A stretch of DNA of 64,000 nt from Taxillus chinensis (lineage: Eukaryota; Streptophyta; Magnoliopsida; Santalales; Loranthaceae), in assembly GCA_023512835.1 (NCBI GenBank), contig CM042090.1, positions 47,757,321-47,821,320 on the forward strand, given 5' to 3'. Below are positions 43,333 through 53,849 of the stretch, in pieces. The notes beneath the pieces are model-generated. The model did no database searches. It worked only from the letters and a program-made list of their open reading frames with translations, and was not told the DNA's origin. Position numbers and translations under genes: made by a program. How positions within the stretch are numbered: the first letter of the stretch is position 1; the number at the start of each line of letters is the position of its first letter.

Positions 43333-44286
43333 ATGGATATAGAGGATTTACATACGAGAATAATTGAAGGTGTAAACTCCAACGATTATGAAGGAATTGA
43401 ACTTTCGTTGCCAAATCTGTTTGACAAAGTGCGAATGAAATTTAGTGGTAAAAGCATGAAAATTGACAAGATATTAGTGCGATATTCTGCACTATGCCCG
43501 CCTAATGCGCGGGGATACGTGCGCTTGGAGGTTATAGACAGGCGATTAGATGGTGCAGATGGTATACAAGCGTATTATGTCATTCCAGTGGATTGTCATT
43601 GCGAGTTGACATACCACGGTAATGGGTATTGCTCGGCAAATGAGAAACAGGTACCATGCATTGTTCGGTATAAGTTAGAAGACTCTAACATTCATGCGGG
43701 TGTGCATTATTGCAAGATGCTAGGGTTTTTGCGATACGCCTCGGCTGATATGCCAGGGGAACAGGCCCTTCGGGCCCCTTCGGTGAAGATATTGAACAAA
43801 AAATATGGGCCTCATAATATTTGTGTGTGGCATTGCCAACCATCAAAGCCTGTTCCATATTTGGGCCGTGCGAGATCGTTGTCGATGGGCCATTGCGAAA
43901 GTAGACTCGTGACAGGTGGGTTTGGTGAGACATCAATTGATTTGGATCACCGTTTGGGCCCTCGTCTTAGTCTCAATGGGCCTCGACTGATTGAGGAGCC
44001 ATCAGACATCTGTTCGGATATTGGGCCCTCAGTTAGTCAAGTAGGCCATAACCGGCCCGTGGATATCGTTACGGGTTCTGATTCTGTTGTAGTGATTGAG
44101 CCTCGAGATTTATTGGGCTTTGTCAAGGATGTTGTCGATATCTCAAGTAGTCGATCACATCGTGAAGGTATTGCTGACTCGAAATTGGAGACTATAGATA
44201 GTTATGTTTCGGATAGTCAAGTGCAGATAGGAACGGGCGTTGATGTGCAAGTAAATGATGATGGGAACGTTGTTCCAAGGAAGTGA
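43333..44286 (+). CDS. Geminivirus BC1-like movement protein, copy B, intact frame
   Basis: ATG 43333 gives 317 residues beginning MDIEDLHTRIIEG. It resembles begomovirus DNA-B BC1: SMKIDKILVRYSALCPPNA, then VRLEVIDRR, a CHCELTYHGNGYC segment, SNIHAGVHYCKM and LRAPSVKILNKKYG align in order with the BC1 core. The C-terminal third is less conserved. It starts 23 bp after CP on the same strand, so this MP belongs to the same molecule as CP. Citlodaviruses are, to my knowledge, the geminiviruses with such an arrangement. Confidence 0.85.
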   Translation: MDIEDLHTRIIEGVNSNDYEGIELSLPNLFDKVRMKFSGKSMKIDKILVRYSALCPPNARGYVRLEVIDRRLDGADGIQAYYVIPVDCHCELTYHGNGYCSANEKQVPCIVRYKLEDSNIHAGVHYCKMLGFLRYASADMPGEQALRAPSVKILNKKYGPHNICVWHCQPSKPVPYLGRARSLSMGHCESRLVTGGFGETSIDLDHRLGPRLSLNGPRLIEEPSDICSDIGPSVSQVGHNRPVDIVTGSDSVVVIEPRDLLGFVKDVVDISSSRSHREGIADSKLETIDSYVSDSQVQIGTGVDVQVNDDGNVVPRK

Positions 44287-44363
44287 ATGTATGTGGATGT
44301 GTCTCTTGAATGTAACACAATGGAATACAGAAAGGCTTATGTAGTTATTTTATTTCAACACAA
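44287..44363. other. Viral short intergenic region, copy B
   Basis: AT-rich 77 bp between the convergent MP and REn stops, nearly identical to its copy-A counterpart. Confidence 0.6.
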
Positions 44364-44766
44364 TCAATAAACATTAAATTTGACATCACTAGTTTGTATA
44401 ACATCATTGATATATGGGTCCAATTCAGCTAGTGCAGTCGCTAACTCTTATAACATGATTAATGCTAATAACTCCCACATTATCTAAATACTTCATGACA
44501 TTGAATCGTATCCGACCAATAAACGCTGAAGAAGTGGGTGTTAATCTAGTCCAGATCTCGAAGTTGATCCAACATTTGTGAATACAAAGTGATTTTCGTA
44601 GGTTATGGTTGAAGCGGATCTGGATTGTGATAATGTCGTATGGGTCTCCAAAAGGCCTTTGGCGGTGACTTCTTACCATGAAATGTAATGGATTGTTTAC
44701 TAACCATATGTACTCGCCGCGGTCAGCTTGTTCGAAAGTTATCATCTCGCTAGTCCTGTTATCCAT
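44364..44766 (-). pseudogene. C3: Geminivirus REn (C3), copy B, frameshifted
   Basis: Starts MDNRTSEMIT at 44766 and matches copy A up to ISINHVIRV. A 2-bp deletion near 44448 then shifts the frame to an early stop at 44425. The normal terminal DVKFNVY can still be read in the original frame to 44364. Confidence 0.88.
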
Positions 44767-44796
44767 GCGTGTAGTATGCTATGAGCAATTCTGTAG

Positions 44797-45035
44797 TCAG
44801 GCTGATTCGCGTGGATCCTCGGTGTTGGTGTTATAAAGTGCCGATTGGATAAAGACGAACCAAGCGTTTTGGACTATCCAGTCTTTTAAAGATGCATTCT
44901 CAGGCTTCTCTAAGAAGTCTTTATAGCTGGACCCGTCTCCTGGATTGCAGAGCACGATTGAAGGGATCCCACCTTTGATGTGGACTGGTCGGCCATATTT
45001 GCAGTTGGACTGCCAGTCTCTTTGTGCTCCTATCA
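44797..45035 (-). pseudogene. Geminivirus Rep C-terminal fragment, copy B second end
   Basis: Encodes [20 protein letters not shown] through [11 protein letters not shown] and the true Rep stop at 44797. It repeats 40653-40847 and completes the C-terminus missing there. The fragment ends at 45035, where an LTR fragment begins with only CA shared. Confidence 0.92.
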
Positions 45036-46154
45036 CGTGAATTCACCATATCACGTGCAAATTGAGGTGCAGAGATATTTTCGGACCGATCCTATCATTT
45101 TTTCATGCTGATCATTTGTTCCTGAAGGCCCATGTCCAAATTGTGGATGGAAGATAGAGATTTTAAAGGTTGAAGTGTCACTTATCAAAACTACGTCATT
45201 TTGATAGATGGGCTAGGGTACACAACTCAAGGCCCATCCAACCTCTATAAATAAAGCCTCCACGCCCCCTGCTAGACAGGCTAGACCCCCCCACACGTTT
45301 TTAGAGAGAGAGAGAGGCTTCACGATTTGGAGGTTGCTCCATGACATAGGAGAGCAGCCGTCGCGGCCGTCGCGGATTTTGGAGCCTGGATTTGAAGGCT
45401 TGTTGCGCGCGTGGATTAGAAGAAGATGTTTAGCTTTACTGCTATGGTTTTGCTTGTAATCATGCGTGAGTAGTTCTTATAATCTAGGGGAGCAATGTAG
45501 CCCCCTTGTTGCTTTGCTGTGTTTATGAATATTGGGTTTGGATGATTGAAGTTTTGCATGTTTTATGAATCTGTTCTTAATTTCTATCTTTGGATGTACA
45601 CCTTGGTATTCTTAGGCCTAGTCTGGGGCAGATTGAGATTTATAAATTATTTGTAATTGGTGTGATCATTATCCTTTTGCAAGTATGATTTATTGGCTTT
45701 GCATGTTTGTGTGTTTAGATGACCATTCTGGCATACAAATCTTAAAAGGACCTCAATGACCATTTGTTGTCCTTGGCTTATGTTTAGCATGTTTTCAATC
45801 AGACAACCCTAATACCATGAACCAGTAGAGATAACATAGGGAGGTGAAATTGTGACCCTAGATGCCTTTAATCATTGCATCTTAATCCTAAAATCAATTT
45901 GCTTTCTTTGTTTATTTAGAAAACCAAATAAAAATTAGATCTTTAGTTATAAAAAGAATTCGTTTTTGCCAAGACATTGTTTTAAGCAAGATTAATTTGG
46001 TGATTTGAGTTGAAGCTAGATAACTTGGTAATCTCTGTGGGATCGATGCTATTCTATTTAGCATTAGTTAAGGGAATTAATATTTTGAGAAGGGATTTAA
46101 ACGACAGTAGCTTAACCCTCACTTGGGTTTCGCTCATGAAATACCCGTTCGTCA
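45036..46154 (+). repeat. 5'-truncated Athila-like LTR fragment
   Basis: Begins CGTGAATTCACC, aligned with element B's LTR around 14236, and follows it through the TATA box (about 45246) and the CTAGGGGAGCAATGTAGCC block. Its last 200 bp diverge from A, B and C, ending GTTCGTCA at 46154. It is in plus orientation inside minus-strand element C and belongs to a third LTR subfamily. The missing 5' end coincides with the viral junction. Confidence 0.85.
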
Positions 46155-48844
46155 ATGCCCCTAATATCTTCAATGTTCCACCCTAGGGCCTTTTTGTGTT
46201 TCCTAAGGATTTCTAGCAATTGAGTGTACTCTATATCATTTAAATTAGCAGCAACTATAACTGGAAATTTATTTGTAGAGTCTAGAAATTCATACCTTAG
46301 GTGTCCAGGTAGTTCCTTTAGTTCTGGAGCTGGAGGTATGTCCTCTTCCTTCTCCTCCGTCGCTTGCTCTAGAGAATTTGATGTTTACTCAACCTCCTCA
46401 GCTGTCAAGTCCACTTCTTCATCTTGTTGAGCTTCTGTAAGCTGGAGCACTCCATCATTTGTTGTGGTAATTTCTTCTGCCAAGAAGTCTTCCACCAATT
46501 CCTCAAAATCTTCAACCCATAGGCAGTCCTCCTCTTCTTCACCTTGTAAAGCCTTCCCCATATGGAAGACTAAGGTCTCTTCATTAATTCTCAGAGTCAG
46601 TTGCCCTTGAGCCACATCTATCAGTGCACACCCTGTTCTGAGAAATGGTCTGCCAAGGAGGAGCTGAACTCCTCTATCTTCTTCCATTTCCAAAACTACA
46701 AAGTCTGCTGGAAAAATGAAGGAGCCCACCTTAACTAATACATCTTCAATGATTCCTTCAGGTCTTCCAGTGGACCGGTCTGCAAACTGCAATGAGATGG
46801 AAGTTGGCTTCATTCCTGTGAGTCCAAGCTGCTTGTACAAAGCAAAAGAGATCAAATTTATGCTGGCCCCTAAATCACATAAACCCTGCTACTGCGGTGC
46901 ATTGCCAATCACACAAGGGAGGTTAAAACTGCCCGGATCCTTATGCTTGATGGGCAAGCTCTTTTGAACAACACTACTCACCTCATTAGTGACAGCCACC
47001 GTCTCATGATCCCCATACCTTCTCTTCTTCTTCACAAAATCTTTAATATGTTTTCTGTACCTAGGCATCTGCTCCAAAATTTCCACAAATGGAATGTTAA
47101 TTTCAAGCTGCTTGAATAAACTCAGGAAGCGCTCATACTCTTCCTCAACCCTCTGATTTCTCATCCGCTGAGGAAATGGCATGGTAGGCCTGAGCTCTTG
47201 CCTTTATTCTTCAACTATTTTGCCTTTAGTCAGCTGTTGTTCCTTCTTGTCTTGCAACCTTTCTTCTTCTTTATCTGATTTTCCTTGGTCATCAGCTTCC
47301 AAGGGTCTACTTTGTTCTTCTGGAATAGCCCTTTTCTTAGGCTCTTCAGCTTCCTTCAATGCTTTCCCACTCCTTAGTAACTCTCCTTGGGGTTCACCTC
47401 AGTGTCACTTGGAAAAGTGATGGTTGACACCCTTTGATTAGCATTCTGTGCCATACTCACAAGTAACTTCTCCATATTCTTAATTGAAGACTCCATACTG
47501 CCTACCCTTTCCTTCAAATCACCCACCTCTCTTTTAGCTGTCTCATCCTCATGCTGGTATGTTCTTCTTTGTTGCTGAGGCTGAGGCTGCTGTTGCTCGA
47601 ATCCAGGAGGTCGATGTAAGAAATTATCAGTAGCATACGGATTTTGCTTCATCCCTGGAGGCACATATTTATACTGAGCTGATGTATCTCCCCCTCGGTT
47701 CTGATTCTTCTGATATCCCTGAGATTGTTGTTGGTTCTGATTGTACCCTTGTCCTTGTTGATGAGGATAAAATTGCTGCTTCTGGTACAAGCCTTTCCCT
47801 CCAACATAATTTGCATCTTGACACCACTCCATCCTTGCTCGGCCCACTGGTGAGGCGTGTTGTGATCCTCCAACTTTAAGAGCCAACACTTCCATGCTTT
47901 TTGCTAAAGCTTGGATCTGCCCTTGCATATCATTGGAGGGAGTATCAACTGAAGATATCTTCTCCCTTGGCCTTGAAGTGCGAACGTTAGACCACTGCCA
48001 ATCAGCCAATGACAGCCTCTCCAAGAGTTCTACTGCGGCATCAGGCTCTAAATTCATCAAACATCCTCCAGCATCTGCATTCACCTTGTCTTATGAGTGA
48101 GATTGAAGACCAGTGTAGAAAGATTCAATTTGAATCCAATGGGGTCTTCCATGGTCAAGGCATCTTCTCACCAAATCTTTAAAGCGCTCCCAAGCTTCAT
48201 GAAGAGTCTCCATCTCATCTTGCCTAAATCTGCTAATTTCGCCTCTGAGCTGGATCACCTTGGAAGGGGGAAAATACTTAGACATGAATTTAGTCTGCAT
48301 CTCCTCCCAAGTATTTATTGAACCTGCTGGTAAACTGTTAAACCACCCAAGAGCTCTATCCCTTAAGGAGAAAGGGAAAAGCCTTAGCTTTATTGCCTCC
48401 TCCGACACATTGTTGATCTTTATGGTGTCACACATCTGGTAGAACCTCATCAAATGCTGGTGTGGATCGTCCACTGCTGTTCCTCCAAAAGCGTTGTTGC
48501 TCACCATATTAATTAATGCTGGCTTCAGCTCAAAACTATTTGCTTGAACTCTTGTTTGCCTAATCCCAAAATAATGATCTGACATCATCGGTCTCGCATA
48601 GTCTAAGAAGGTTCTAGGCATAAACCTATTACCCTCTTCTTCAGGATATTGGCCATTGTAATTGGCCCCTCCTTGCAGTGCACCACCATCAGGCCTTAAA
48701 TCTGCCATCAATTCACCTACTGAATACTCTAAGCCTTAAGGTGCTTCTTGACCTCTCGTCTTTGCTTCCCTAGTGCTTTCTGCGATGAGCTCTGAACAAT
48801 CTTTCAGGTTCCCGATTAAATGGTATAAACTCCTGTCTTGGCAT
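46155..48844 (-). pseudogene. Element C gag, protease and truncated pol (broken)
   Basis: The likely gag start is ATG 48844 (MPRQEFIPFNREPERLF). The gag core is at 48711-48091 (LFPFSLRDRALGWFNSLPAG; KYFPPSKVIQLRGEIS), with a TAA just after HS. It continues through a coiled, Gln-rich region (48084-47374) and the protease region: LTGMKPTSISLQFADRST, then LLLGRPFLRT near 46630. Pol stops after EDIRGI at about 46155, where the LTR fragment begins, so RT, RNase H and integrase are absent. At least four frame interruptions are visible. Confidence 0.88.
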
Positions 48845-49040
48845 GCACAACTAGGAATTCCTCAAACACTTGGTGTATGTTCCTGTAAAACAACAAGAAC
48901 ACACCCAGCAGCTCCGAACAATGCAAAATAAACAAATAAAGAACACAAAATAACAGAAAATAAAAGACAAAATAAAACACCAAGATCAGAATTCAAACAA
49001 TTTCACTCAATGTTGATTTTAAAAACTAGTTAACTGTTAA

Positions 49041-49060
49041 ATCCCCGACAACGGCGCCAA
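49041..49060 (-). other. Element C primer-binding site
   Basis: On minus it reads TTGGCGCCGTTGTCGGGGAT, two bases inside the LTR, the Athila-type primer site. Confidence 0.88.
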
Positions 49061-49062
49061 TT

Positions 49063-50558
49063 TGACAGACAGATTTTTAGCCTCTCTAAAGAGCTGGCTA
49101 ATGTCGTTAAATCTCTCTTCAAGATAATGAATTTCCTAAGTTTGCACTAAAAGAATAGTAGCAAGCAAGGGGTCGAACCCACAGGGATTAGCCTAGTTTT
49201 CTAGTTTTTAAATCAAAACACCCAATTACTCTTGCCCTATAAAATGTCTTGGCAAAAAGTTTTCTTTTTTATAACTAAAGATCTAATTTTTATTTGGTTT
49301 TTTGAATAAACAAAGAAAGCAAATTGATTTTAGGATTAAGATTCAAGGATTAAAGGTATCTAGGGTCATAATTTCACCTCCCTATGTTATCTCTACTGAT
49401 TCATGGTATTGGGGTTGTTTAATTGAAAACATGCTAAACATAAGCCAAGGAACTACAAATGGTCATTGAAGTCCTTTTAAGTGTTGTATGTCTGAGTGGT
49501 CATCAAAACATACACATGCAAAGCCAATGAATCCTACTTGCAAAAGGATAATGTTCACACCAATTACAAATAAGTTATGAATCTCAATCTGCCCCAGACT
49601 AGGGCTAAGAATCCTAGGTGTATGCTTCCTAGAGATAGAAGAATAAGAACAGATTCATAAAACATGTAAAACTCAATCATCCAAATCCAATATTCATAAA
49701 TTCAGCACAGCAACAAGGGGGCTACATTGCTCCCCTAGATTAAAAGACTACTCATGCATGATTACAAGCAAACACAAAGCAGAAAAGCTCAACATCTTCT
49801 TCTTATCCACGCGCACAGCAAAGCTTCAACCCAAGTTTCCAAAATCCGCGACGGCTGCGATGGCTGCTCTCCTAGGTCAGGAACAGCCTCCAAAATGTCT
49901 CTCTCTCTAAAACGTGTAGAATGAATTGCACACCCTCCTTGGACGTGTAGAGCCTCTATTTATAGAGAATGGATGGGCCTTCATGTGTATTATAAAGTGT
50001 ACCCTAGCCTATCTATCAAAACGACGTAGTTTTGATAAATGACACTACAAACTTTAAAATCTCTCAATCCAAGCACAATATGGACAAGGCCCTTTAGGAA
50101 AGAATGATCAGCATAGAAAAACGACTGGATCGGTGCAAAAATATGGCTGCACGTCAATTTGAACGTCATATGCCCAATTGGCGTGCACCTCCAAATTAGC
50201 TGAAATTCTTCCCCAAGCTTCCTTGCATCTTGTGGAGGGCAGATAAGCAAAAATATGCTTGCACGCCATTTCAGTCCAATTGGCGTTCACGTCCGATTGC
50301 TTTGAAACTTCTGTGGGAGATAGAGGATATCATGCTGAGAAATCTTTGTTCTGCACGCCAATTGGTTTGAGGCCATATACATGGTCCAAAGTGATCTCCA
50401 AAATCTACCAAAACAACTTAAAAACACATGTATTTGCAAATAGCATCTTCCTAGGGGTTAAAGCAGATATATGTGAAATATAATACGATAAGGCTCTAAT
50501 CATGCTCTTAAACTCCCTAAATAAACAATAGAATAATGGCATAAAATGCACGTTATCA
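49063..50558 (-). repeat. Element C 5' LTR (1496 bp)
   Basis: TGACAGACAG to ACGTTATCA on plus, then the target duplicate GCTCA. It matches the other LTR of C and both LTRs of A closely. Confidence 0.95.
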
Positions 50559-50563
50559 GCTCA

Positions 50564-50823
50564 TAAAACGAATCAAGGATGCAATGAAAAAAGAAGGATT
50601 GTTGCAGGACAAGCTCCCTCTTATTCACCTCAACGAAATGGAAATCCCTCAGCAGCCTGACCAATTCAGCTGTGGGATTTTTGTTTGCTACTATATGATG
50701 GCTATTCTGCAAATGTGGGAAAGCTGGGAGATACGCGGAGAAACCTCAAATGATTTTGTTACTTGTGCACGTCGAATGGTGGCTAATGTTATCTACTACT
50801 ACAGCTTGCCAACTGAGAGGTAA
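50564..50823 (+). pseudogene. Accessory Ulp1/C48-like protease ORF of element A (C-terminal part)
   Basis: Continuation of 28380-30393 after element C. It encodes KRIKDAMKKEGLLQDKL and the remaining catalytic block QQPDQFSCGIFVCYYMMAI, with the oxyanion Gln and nucleophilic Cys of C48 peptidases. The end is VIYYYSLPTER and a stop at 50821-50823. The join is exact once one copy of the GCTCA duplicate is removed. Confidence 0.78.
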
Positions 50824-50873
50824 GTATTTTCCTACTCCCTATTTCATGCCATGAGGACATAGCATATTTTAAT

Positions 50874-51173
50874 TGTAATGACCCATGAGTGAGTGTTAGT
50901 CCCACATTGCTTGGTGAGGAGAACAAAGTCCGCCTTATAGGAGGGGACGGATACCTCACCTCACAGGGACGCGTTTTGGGCGAGGCCCAAAGACAAAACC
51001 ATGCGGAGCAGGCCATGAGGGCGAGGCCCAAGATTGGTTAGCCAAAGCGGACAAAATTCTTGTGACGGGTATGGGCTGGGCTATCTCGGATGGTATCAAA
51101 GCCAGACCCGGAGCGGTGTTCCATGGTCCCACGGGGATGTGGGCCTCCTAAGGGGGGTGGATTGTAACGACCC
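50874..51173 (+). mobile_element. TRIM-like miniature LTR element remnant
   Basis: It starts TGTAATGACCCATGAG and has a primer-site-like TGGTATCAAAGCC (51091-51103). A polypurine tract (AAGGGGGGTGG, 51150-51160) is followed by the first 11 bases of a second LTR (TGTAACGACCC, 51163-51173), after which it is cut. No coding capacity. It sits in element A's 3' region, where about 0.4 kb present in element B is missing. Confidence 0.72.
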
Positions 51174-52352
51174 AAAACATGAAAACATGAGAAAAGCTTC
51201 TTTTTAGCCCTTGAGTGACATTTATGGTTTATGGGTAATAGTTTGATTTGATACTCCTCTCTGCACTTAACATTAGTTATTTAATGGTATTAGTCAAGTA
51301 AGCATGTGATTACTTATTAGTGCTCAGTGTTTGGTGTGTAGTTAGGGTGCAACACCTTTAAGTCACTTTGACTTCCTATGTATCCTAAGTTTTGTTTGTT
51401 GTGTTGTAAATATAAAAAGCTGTGATATAGAATGTGAAAAAGCCATCACTTAATTGGGAAATGGGATGTGAGACATCAATGAATTTCTGTCTCTCCTTAT
51501 GTAGCAAAATGGCAAGGGGTATGCATTAGAAAAATCAGTCTTATTTATGTGTTATGTGAGTAAAAAAAAAGAGTGAATAATCCATCAAGGGAGAGCATAA
51601 AATGCAACCTTGTAAGGTTATTACTAAAAAAACAAAAAAAGAAAAGAAAAGAAAAGAAAAGAAAAGAGGAATTCAAAATAAAAGCCACATTGGCTTGATG
51701 TTCATATGAGTAATTAGTTAGTTTGGTAGCCACATTAGCTGAGTTTTGTTTGTTTGAGAGTGTTGAGCTCAATTCTTTAGCTCATGGTTTTGTTTTATCA
51801 GTTATTAGAATAGAGTGTGAGTTTATTGATTTTAGACTAGCGTGTGAGTTCAAATAAAGTAAAATAGAGAGTGTGTTTTCTTTGATGAGCACAATAGGGA
51901 ACTCTCATGATTGCTTGGCAAGTACTTAATTAATAGCTGATGGCGGATGTAGAGATAGAGTTTACCATCCTTTGTTAATTGATAGGTATGAGGCTTGAGA
52001 TTAAAGAGAAACAGAAAAGTTATATTTGAGTGAGGTAGCTTTATCCTTTGTGAGAACTTAAAGGGAAACTAGGTGCTGTGTTAGCATGGACTGCTTGCTG
52101 ATATCTAAATTTTCAAAAATGATATTGCATGGTTGTTGGACTTAGGGATATGGACATGAATGAACTAAGCTATGACTCATTTCGGTTGCTTAAAATGCCC
52201 ATTTCATCATGATAGAGTTGCATGCTTGGGAAACCATGACTCTCCTTGATTGATATTTTATTTTTCTTCCCGTTTGACTGAGTGTTTATTTTATTTCTGC
52301 ATGCTTGTATGTTTTTGCTTGAGGACAAGCAATGGTTCAAGTGTGGTGTATT
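51174..52352 (+). other. Element A 3' noncoding region
   Basis: Collinear with element B 21990-23102. It includes a GAAAA microsatellite (about 51628-51668) and the terminal GAGGACAAGC...AAGTGTGGTGTAT block that immediately precedes the 3' LTR. No gene. Confidence 0.8.
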
Positions 52353-53849
52353 TGATAACGTGCATTTTATGTCGTTATTCTAGTGTTTATTTAGGGAGTT
52401 TAAGAGCATGATTAGAGCCTTATTGTATTATATTTCACATATATCTGCTCTAACCCCTAGGAAGATGCTATTTGCAAATACATGCGTTTTTAAGCTATTT
52501 TGGTAGGTTTTGGAGATCACTTTGCACCATGTATATGGCCTCAAACCAATTGGCGTGCAGAACAAACATTTCTCAGCATGATATCCTCTATCTCCCATAG
52601 AAGTTTCAGAGCAATCGGACGTGAACGCCAATTGGACTGAAATGGCGTGCAAGCATAGTTTTGCTTATCTGCCCTCCACAAGATGCAAGGAAGCTTGGGG
52701 AAGAATTTCAGCTAATTTGGAGGTGCACGCCAATTGGGCATATGACGTTCAAATTGACATGCAGCCATATTTTTGCACCGATCCAGTCGTTTTTCTATGC
52801 TGATCATTCTTTCCTAAAGGGCCTTGTCCATATTGTGCTTGGATTGAGAGATTTTAAAGTTTGTAGTGTCATTTATCAAAACTACGTCGTTTTGATAGTT
52901 GGGCTAGGGTACACTTTATAATACACATCAAGGCCCATCCATTCTCTATAAATAGAGGCTCTCCATGTCCAAGGAGGGTGTGCAATTCATTCTACACGTT
53001 TTAGAGAGAGAGACGTTTTGGAGGCTGTTCCTGACCTAGGAGAGCAGCCGTCGCAGCCGTCGCGGATTTTGGAAACTTGGGTTGAAGCTTTGCTGTGCGC
53101 GTGGATAAGAAGAAGATGTTGAGCTTTTCTGCTTTGTGTTTGCTTGTAATCATGCGTGAGTAGTCTTTTAATCTAGAGGAGCAATGTAGCCCCCTTGTTG
53201 CTGTGCTGAGTTTATGAATATTGGATTTGGATGATTGAGTTTTACATGTTTTATGAATCTGTTCTTACTCTTCTATCTCTAGGAAGTATACACCTAGGAT
53301 TCTTAGCCCTAGTCTGGGGCAGATTGAGATTCATAACTTATTTGTAATTGGTGTGATCATTATCCTTTTACAAGTATGATTTATTGGCTTTGCATGTTTG
53401 TGTGTTTAGATGACCATTCTGGCATACAACTCTTAAAAGGACCTCAATGACCATTTGTTGTCCTTGGCTTATGTTTAGCATGTTTTCAATCAGACAACCC
53501 TAATACCATGAACCAGTAGAGATAACATAGGGAGGTGAAATTGTGACCCTAGATACCTTTAATCCTTGAATCTTAATCCTAAAATCAATTTGCTTTCTTT
53601 GTTTATTCAAAAAACCAAATAAAAATTAGATCTTTAGTTATAAAAAAGAAACCTTTTTGCCAAGACATTTTATAGGGCAAGAGTAATTGGGTATTTTGAT
53701 TTAAAAACTAGAAAACTAGGCTAATCCCTGTGGGTTTGACCCCTTCCTTGCTGCTATTCTTTTAGTGCAAACTTAGGGAATTCATTATCTTGAAGAGAGA
53801 TTTAACGACATTAGCTAGCTCTTTAGAGAGGCTAAAAATCTGTCTGTCA
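52353..53849 (+). repeat. Element A 3' LTR (1497 bp)
   Basis: TGATAACG to CTGTCTGTCA, followed by the CCCCC target duplicate. The ACGT palindrome is at 52874-52897 and the TATA box near 52948. Confidence 0.95.

Larger units (their letters stand above)
35339..45035. mobile_element. Endogenous geminivirus array, two inverted genome copies
   Basis: Copy A runs on the minus strand from 40652 to 35339 (V2, CP, MP, then REn and Rep on plus). Copy B runs from 40653 to 45035 (Rep on minus, intergenic region, V2, CP, MP on plus, REn and Rep C-terminus on minus). Copy A lacks the intergenic region and the first two dozen Rep codons. Copy B is slightly longer than one genome: the Rep segment ending CCTATCA is at both 40841-40847 and 45029-45035, giving a unit of about 4188 bp. 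A solo LTR interrupts copy A. Confidence 0.92.
30394..50558 (-). mobile_element. Element C: Athila-like Gypsy retrotransposon carrying a geminivirus array
   Basis: Minus-strand insertion in element A's accessory gene with target duplicate GCTCA (30389-30393 and 50559-50563) and two 1496-bp LTRs. Reading 5' to 3' on the minus strand: LTR, primer site, gag, protease, start of pol, then a replacement: an LTR fragment and about 9.7 kb of viral DNA. Then come the accessory ORF, 3' region and LTR. Everything between pol EDIRGI and the extreme N-terminus of the accessory ORF (RT, RNase H, integrase) is gone, so this copy cannot transpose by itself. Confidence 0.93.
9757..53849 (+). mobile_element. 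Element A: Athila-like Ty3/Gypsy retrotransposon with nested insertions
   Basis: Both ends are exact: LTRs start TGATAACG and end CTGTCTGTCA, and the flanks carry the 5-bp duplication CCCCC (9752-9756 and 53850-53854). Order is LTR, primer site TTGGCGCC, gag, protease, RT, RNase H, integrase, an accessory Ulp1-like ORF, 3' noncoding region, LTR. RT before integrase and the GYSGYNQI wording place it in Gypsy, Athila/Tat branch. Elements B and C and a TRIM are inserted in it; without them A would be roughly 13 kb. Its genes carry several stops and frameshifts. Confidence 0.93.

Noticed and set aside
50874..51173. Cassandra-type TRIM with 5S rRNA
   Set aside because: No 5S internal promoter boxes are recognisable; only a generic TRIM layout is present.
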